Positions 7,460-10,852 of a stretch of 10,852 bases of DNA are shown in pieces. The DNA lies in NCBI GenBank assembly GCA_019114745.1, contig DXEY01000018.1, forward strand, positions 1-10,852, given 5' to 3'. A program made the position numbers and the translations under genes. A model generated the notes under the pieces. The model did not search any database, had not been told where the DNA came from, and saw only the letters and a list, made by a program, of their open reading frames with translations. The stretch is from Candidatus Mediterraneibacter colneyensis. GTDB taxonomy: Bacteria > Bacillota > Clostridia > Lachnospirales > Lachnospiraceae. How positions within the stretch are numbered: position 1 is the stretch's first letter; every line of letters begins with the position of its first letter.

Positions 7460-8139
7460 ATCTGATCTATCCTCAGGTATGTCCGTTCTGTCAGAATATA
7501 TCTCCGGAGGGAATCTGCCGTTCGTGTGCGGAAAAACTTGTCTATATCCGGGAACCCAGATGCATGCGCTGCGGGAAACCGCTCGGAAGTGAAGTGGAAG
7601 AGTACTGTCCGGACTGCAGTGGGACTTCCGGGGCGGTCAGCCAGGGAAAGAGTCTGTGGCAGCACCGGGAACCGGTCTCGGGCGCCCTGTACCGGTTCAA
7701 GTATAAGAATAAGCGCAGATGGGGAAAGATCTTTGCCGGCGAGCTTGCGCAACATTACGGGAGACAGCTCACGCAATGGAAGATCGACGAAATCATCCCG
7801 ATCCCGCTCCATCCGTCCAGACGGAGGCTGAGAGGATTCAACCAGGCGGAAATACTGGCAGAAGAACTCGGCAGTATGTGCAGCCTGCCCGTCAGGTCAG
7901 ACGTGCTCTTCCGGATCAAAAAGACAGCGCCGCAAAAAGACCTCGGAAAGCGGGAGCGCTCTTCAAACCTTCGTGGGGCATTCGGCGTGTCAGGACGATG
8001 GAAACCGTGCAAAAATGTGCTTTTAGTGGACGATATCTATACGACCGGAGCGACTGTGGAACGGGCGGCGAAAGTGCTGAAAATAGCCGGCGCCCAAAAT
8101 GTCTACTTTTTAACTGTAAGCATTGGACAAGGTATCTGA
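7441..8139 (+). CDS. comF: ComF-family phosphoribosyltransferase-fold protein, probable ATT start
   Basis: ComF proteins couple an N-terminal zinc-binding region to a type I phosphoribosyltransferase fold. In competent bacteria they take part in uptake or processing of transforming DNA, but the exact reaction is unsettled. From ATT 7441 the product has 232 residues, normal for the family. Four CxxC pairs form the zinc region: CPFC (14-17), CRSC (26-29), CMRC (41-44) and CPDC (56-59). The PRPP loop VLLVDDIYTTGAT lies at about 193-205, preceded by the typical KDLGKRERSSNLRGAF stretch. The only ATG in reach, at 7564, would remove the first two CxxC pairs and half of the third, so I reject it as the natural start. 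ATT 7441 gives the family-like beginning [start]SERLLNLIYPQVCPFC and has an RBS; CTG 7462 is the second choice. The gene overlaps recD2 by 19 bases, which favours translational coupling. No other competence genes are visible here. Confidence 0.9.
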   Translation: MSERLLNLIYPQVCPFCQNISPEGICRSCAEKLVYIREPRCMRCGKPLGSEVEEYCPDCSGTSGAVSQGKSLWQHREPVSGALYRFKYKNKRRWGKIFAGELAQHYGRQLTQWKIDEIIPIPLHPSRRRLRGFNQAEILAEELGSMCSLPVRSDVLFRIKKTAPQKDLGKRERSSNLRGAFGVSGRWKPCKNVLLVDDIYTTGATVERAAKVLKIAGAQNVYFLTVSIGQGI

Positions 8140-8153
8140 GTATATGCTATACT
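8124..8153 (+). promoter_or_regulatory. Candidate sigma-A promoter for the membrane-protein/cdaA operon
   Basis: TGGACA (8124-8129; 5 of 6 to TTGACA), an 18-base spacer ending in an extended -10 TGC, then TATACT (8148-8153; 5 of 6). The -35 lies inside the last codons of comF. The expected transcript start is around 8160, practically on the ATG at 8162, which argues that this ATG is not the translation start of the next gene. Confidence 0.52.
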
Positions 8154-8215
8154 AAAACATAATGGACAAAAATAAGGCAGAACCTGAATACATAAGAAAG
8201 GACATGAGAAACGTC

Positions 8216-8620
8216 ATGCTGGACAAAAGGAAAATACGGCTGATGGCGAGAGCCGCTATTTATGATAAAGAATATGGCGAAGAAGATCTTAAGATCACCG
8301 GCTATTATCAGAAAGATTATGTGAGCCTGAATGTCTGGATCACTCTGATCTGGGTCACGGCAGGTTTTTTCCTGACAGCAGCCCTGCTGTTTATCAGTAA
8401 CAGTGAGAGTATCGTGGAAGGGATCACGATCGTCAGACTGCTGCTCCTTGCCGCAATTGTCCTGGCAGCCTACCTGAGCCTTATGATCATATACGGGATC
8501 GGGGTCAGCACGTTTTACAGGAAACGGCATGCACAGGCAAAACAGAGAGTGAAAAAATACATGAGGGATCTTTCCCGCTTAGAGAAGATGAATCTTATAA
8601 AGGAGAAAAACAGATCATGA
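8216..8620 (+). CDS. Small membrane protein of unknown function, two predicted membrane helices
   Basis: I do not recognise a named family. From ATG 8216 the product has 134 residues. It has a basic N-terminus (MLDKRKIRLM), a short polar segment, two strongly hydrophobic stretches (about 38-60 and 71-97) joined by an acidic loop, and a charged, Lys/Arg-rich C-terminal helix (about 100-132) that could form a coiled coil. Both ends are probably cytoplasmic by the positive-inside rule. Start choice: ATG 8162 coincides with the predicted transcription start and has no RBS. ATG 8204 lies only about one base after AAAGGA (8197-8202). ATG 8216 lies 13 bases after it and begins at what looks like a conserved-type N-terminus. 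The gene ends in an ATGA overlap with the next gene (8617-8620), so the two are translationally coupled. Context with cdaA suggests an envelope or c-di-AMP link, but that is inference only. Confidence 0.75.
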   Translation: MLDKRKIRLMARAAIYDKEYGEEDLKITGYYQKDYVSLNVWITLIWVTAGFFLTAALLFISNSESIVEGITIVRLLLLAAIVLAAYLSLMIIYGIGVSTFYRKRHAQAKQRVKKYMRDLSRLEKMNLIKEKNRS

Positions 8621-9672
8621 GTACTTTATTAGTTTGGAGAGAAAAACTGCAGAAGATCTATGCAAAATATTCTACCTACATTTTAAAGGCACTTCAGCTT
8701 CTGACCGGACTTGTCCTGTTCGGCCTGATCAATTCCAACATCGGGTTTATGGAGAGCGCATCCTCTGTGTTCTGTACGGCGGGACTGGCTGTCATCTGCA
8801 CGTTTTTCCCGATGATGATCATGGTCATTGCGGCGACAGTCCTGATACTGATCCATTTTTACGCGCTGTCTATGCCGATCGCGGCCGTATCGATGGTGAT
8901 CTTCCTGCTGATGTATATTTTCTATTTCAGATTTACACCGAAAAAATCATGGATCGTCCTGCTCGCAGCCATAGCTTTCGGGCTGAAGATCCCGTTTGTG
9001 GTTCCGGTCGTATTCGGTCTGATGGGCACGCCTGTATGGATCGTGCCGGCGTCATTTGGGATCATTTCCTACTATATGGTCGATTCAGTGAAAGACTCTG
9101 CCACAGCGCTGCGCAGCGCAGATGCTGAAAGTATGGCGGACAGCCTGATCACTTTTACACGGCAGATGTTTACGAACAGAGAAATGTGGCTGATGGTCAT
9201 TGCCGTGGTGATCGGTATCCTGGTTGTACATACGGTACGCACCCGGGCGGTAGACCATTCGTGGAAGATCGCGTCTGCGGCAGGAGCTGCGGTCAGCGTA
9301 GTCGTATCGGCGGCGGGAAGCATTGCCATGGGAGTGGATATCTCCTATGTGATCGTAGTGGTAAGCGCGGTGCTCGGGATTGCTGTGGGGCTTGTGCTGG
9401 AGTTTCTCTTCTTCTCGGTGGACTATTCCAGGACCGAGAATATACAGTTTGAAGATGATGAATACTACTATTATGTGAAAGCAATCCCAAAAGTCGGAGT
9501 ATCTGCTCCTGAAAAAGAAGTGAAACAGATTACCGGACGCCGTCCGGGGGCTAAAAAGAACGGACAGAAAGAGGACTCCGTGACAGCAGATACAAATCCG
9601 GAAGAGATTTTACTGACAAGAAGCCTGAGCAAAGAGCTCGGACTGAATGGGGATAATAATAAGACAGAGTAA
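8617..9672 (+). CDS. Polytopic membrane protein of unknown function with acidic/tyrosine-rich cytoplasmic tail
   Basis: I recognise no functional family. The 351 residues contain roughly seven to nine hydrophobic segments: about 21-40, 50-82 (perhaps two), 84-105, 111-135, 137-155, 189-206, 218-238 and 243-267. A more polar block (156-188, with DSVKDSATALRSADAESMAD) divides the protein into an N-terminal and a C-terminal membrane bundle. After the last helix comes a soluble tail of about 84 residues. It opens with FEDDEYYYYVKAIPK (278-292), a striking acidic/tyrosine run, then a basic linker (GRRPGAKKNGQKE) and a short amphipathic-looking end (EEILLTRSLSKELGL). No Walker, peptidase or transporter signature is apparent. 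The start overlaps the previous stop as ATGA, with AAGGAG (8599-8604) 12 bases before. The stop lies 20 bases before the cdaA ATG. The tight linkage on both sides suggests it acts together with the small membrane protein and CdaA. Confidence 0.85.
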   Translation: MSTLLVWREKLQKIYAKYSTYILKALQLLTGLVLFGLINSNIGFMESASSVFCTAGLAVICTFFPMMIMVIAATVLILIHFYALSMPIAAVSMVIFLLMYIFYFRFTPKKSWIVLLAAIAFGLKIPFVVPVVFGLMGTPVWIVPASFGIISYYMVDSVKDSATALRSADAESMADSLITFTRQMFTNREMWLMVIAVVIGILVVHTVRTRAVDHSWKIASAAGAAVSVVVSAAGSIAMGVDISYVIVVVSAVLGIAVGLVLEFLFFSVDYSRTENIQFEDDEYYYYVKAIPKVGVSAPEKEVKQITGRRPGAKKNGQKEDSVTADTNPEEILLTRSLSKELGLNGDNNKTE

Positions 9673-9674
9673 TC

Positions 9675-9684
9675 AAGGCGGTGA
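9675..9684 (+). promoter_or_regulatory. Near-consensus ribosome-binding site that sets the cdaA start
   Basis: AAGGCGGTGA (9675-9684) differs at one base from AAGGAGGTGA, the complement of the 16S rRNA tail. It lies eight bases before ATG 9693. The in-frame GTG at 9681 is part of this site, so it is unlikely to be the start codon. Confidence 0.65.
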
Positions 9685-9692
9685 CACACAGT

Positions 9693-10556
9693 ATGATAGA
9701 CTGGCTGAGAAATTTTATTGACAATTACACAAATGATATGTACTTCCCGGCCATTGAGATCAAGGATATTATCGAAATCCTGATCCTGACGGTGATTATT
9801 TATGAGATCATGCTGTGGATCAAGAATACCAAGGCATGGATGCTCCTGCGGGGGATTATTATGCTGGGAGCCTTTATCCTGTTTGCATGGCTGTTCCAGA
9901 TGCATACGATATTATATCTGGCGGCTCAGTCCATTAATGTGCTCGCGATAGCTGCCATCGTGGTATTTCAGCCGGAACTGCGCCGTGCGCTGGAAAAACT
10001 GGGGGAAAAGAATCTCCTGAGCAACATCAATCCATTCGACCGGGGAAGAGAAAATGAAAGATTCTCTGATCTGACGGCAGACAGTATTGTAACAGCATGT
10101 TATGAGATGGGAAGCGTATGCACCGGCGCCCTTATCGTGGTGGAACAGGCGATTCGCCTGAACGAATATGAGATGACAGGGATCGAACTCGACTGTAAAG
10201 TATCATCCCAGGTACTGATCAATATATTTGAGCACAATACTCCTCTTCATGACGGGGCAGTGATCATCCGGGGCGACAGGATCACTTCGGCGACCTGTTA
10301 CCTTCCGCTTTCTGATAACATGAGCATCAGTAAGGATTTGGGAACAAGGCACAGGGCGGCTCTTGGAATGAGCGAGGTATGCGACGCTCTTGTGATCGTA
10401 GTATCAGAAGAAACAGGACTTGTATCTGTCGCTATGGGAGGTCGTCTTACTCGCGGGATCAAACGGGAAGAACTAAGAGAAAGGCTGAGCCAGATTCAGT
10501 ATAGAAATTCCGAAACAAAGAAATTTGCTATACGGAAAGGATGGCGCAGAAAATGA
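9693..10556 (+). CDS. cdaA: Membrane-bound diadenylate cyclase CdaA (DacA)
   Basis: CdaA condenses two ATP into the second messenger c-di-AMP, which controls potassium and osmolyte transport and cell-wall homeostasis in Firmicutes. From ATG 9693 the protein has 287 residues, close to the usual ~270-285. Three N-terminal membrane helices (about 25-42, 50-69, 78-93) are followed by the charged FQPELRRALEKLG linker and the DAC domain. The two catalytic signatures are intact: LHDGAVII with DGA at 187-189, and GTRHRAALGMSE with RHR at 219-221. Active dimer formation and Mg/Mn-dependent activity are expected from the family. The start is fixed by the near-consensus RBS at 9675-9684; the upstream GTG (9681) lies within it. 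The stop overlaps the start of cdaR as ATGA (10553-10556). In many Firmicutes glmM follows cdaR; here that position is beyond the window. Confidence 0.96.
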   Translation: MIDWLRNFIDNYTNDMYFPAIEIKDIIEILILTVIIYEIMLWIKNTKAWMLLRGIIMLGAFILFAWLFQMHTILYLAAQSINVLAIAAIVVFQPELRRALEKLGEKNLLSNINPFDRGRENERFSDLTADSIVTACYEMGSVCTGALIVVEQAIRLNEYEMTGIELDCKVSSQVLINIFEHNTPLHDGAVIIRGDRITSATCYLPLSDNMSISKDLGTRHRAALGMSEVCDALVIVVSEETGLVSVAMGGRLTRGIKREELRERLSQIQYRNSETKKFAIRKGWRRK

Positions 10557-10852
10557 AAAAATATAAGCTTACAACTAATCTTGGACTGAAAATCATGGCG
10601 CTCGTCTTTTCCGCTTTTCTCTGGCTGATCGTAGTCAATGTAGATAATCCTGTCGGAAGCCGCACTTTTACGGATATACCTGTCACGATCGTTAACGATG
10701 ATATTATCACTTCCTCTGGAGAAGTGTATCAGATTGTCGGAGAGTCGACGATAAGCGTGACGGTTTATGCGAACAGAGAAGTGCGCCAGGAGTTATCGTC
10801 TGACGATATTGTCGCTATTGCTGATGTATCTGAGATGGATACAAGCACAAAC
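10553..10852 (+). CDS. cdaR: CdaR/YbbR-domain protein, N-terminal part; 3' end outside window
   Basis: CdaR is the membrane-anchored partner of CdaA that modulates its cyclase activity from outside the cell. The visible 100 residues run to the window edge. A short basic N-terminus (MKKYKLTTN) precedes one membrane segment (about 11-29, LGLKIMALVFSAFLWLIVV). The extracytoplasmic part then begins with the first YbbR repeat, recognisable by NVDNPVGSRTFTDIPVTIVN and the following V-Y-Q-I-V-G...TISVTVYANREV pattern. GGAAAGG (10534-10540) directly abuts ATG 10541, which leaves no spacing, while ATG 10553 lies 12 bases after it and overlaps the cdaA stop as ATGA. I therefore choose 10553; starting at 10541 would add only four residues. 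Codon use matches the neighbours. Confidence 0.93.
   Translation, partial: MKKYKLTTNLGLKIMALVFSAFLWLIVVNVDNPVGSRTFTDIPVTIVNDDIITSSGEVYQIVGESTISVTVYANREVRQELSSDDIVAIADVSEMDTSTN

Noticed and set aside
7719..8162. Alternative + strand frame overlapping comF (147 codons)
   Set aside because: It is a shifted reading of comF with very high Arg content and no motifs, while the comF frame carries the PRPP loop.
1..10852. Mobile elements, phage genes, CRISPR arrays, tRNA or rRNA genes
   Set aside because: No transposase or integrase motifs, terminal repeats, regularly spaced repeats or cloverleaf-like segments were seen. Composition appears even and all genes are core type.

Overview
The window looks like a core chromosomal segment of a low-to-mid GC Clostridia bacterium, most probably a member of the Lachnospiraceae. 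I infer this from protein style and from the gene order uvrB-uvrA-mreB/mbl-recD2-comF-[two membrane proteins]-cdaA-cdaR. No database search was possible. All convincing genes lie on the + strand. They are tightly packed, and I see no mobile element, CRISPR array, rRNA or tRNA. No stretch over 300 bases lacks a gene; the longest gap is 223 bases (3927-4149).

Region 1 (1-3926) is excision repair: the 3' half of uvrB (cut by the window edge) followed by complete uvrA. Region 2 (3927-5236) holds a stand-alone actin-like cell-shape gene closest to the Mbl branch of MreB. It has its own likely sigma-A promoter and a leader of about 170 nt with two separate inverted-repeat structures. A third strong hairpin sits just after the gene, in front of recD2. 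Region 3 (5237-8139) holds recD2 (SF1B DNA helicase, TTG start) and comF (phosphoribosyltransferase-fold competence-family protein). The two genes overlap, and comF appears to use a rare ATT start codon.

Region 4 (about 8124-10852) begins with a promoter embedded in the end of comF. It drives a likely operon of a small two-helix membrane protein, a polytopic membrane protein with an acidic/tyrosine-rich tail, cdaA (membrane diadenylate cyclase making c-di-AMP) and cdaR/ybbR (its extracytoplasmic partner, cut by the window end). Junctions in this group are ATGA overlaps or a 20-nt gap, so the four are probably co-translated. The two unrecognised membrane proteins coupled to cdaA are the best candidate for something not yet described. 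A role in c-di-AMP or envelope control is inferred from context only.

Several gene starts need care. comF (ATT at 7441 rather than the internal ATG at 7564), the small membrane gene (8216 rather than 8162), cdaA (9693 rather than GTG 9681) and cdaR (10553 rather than 10541) were chosen from ribosome-binding sites, promoter position and domain content.
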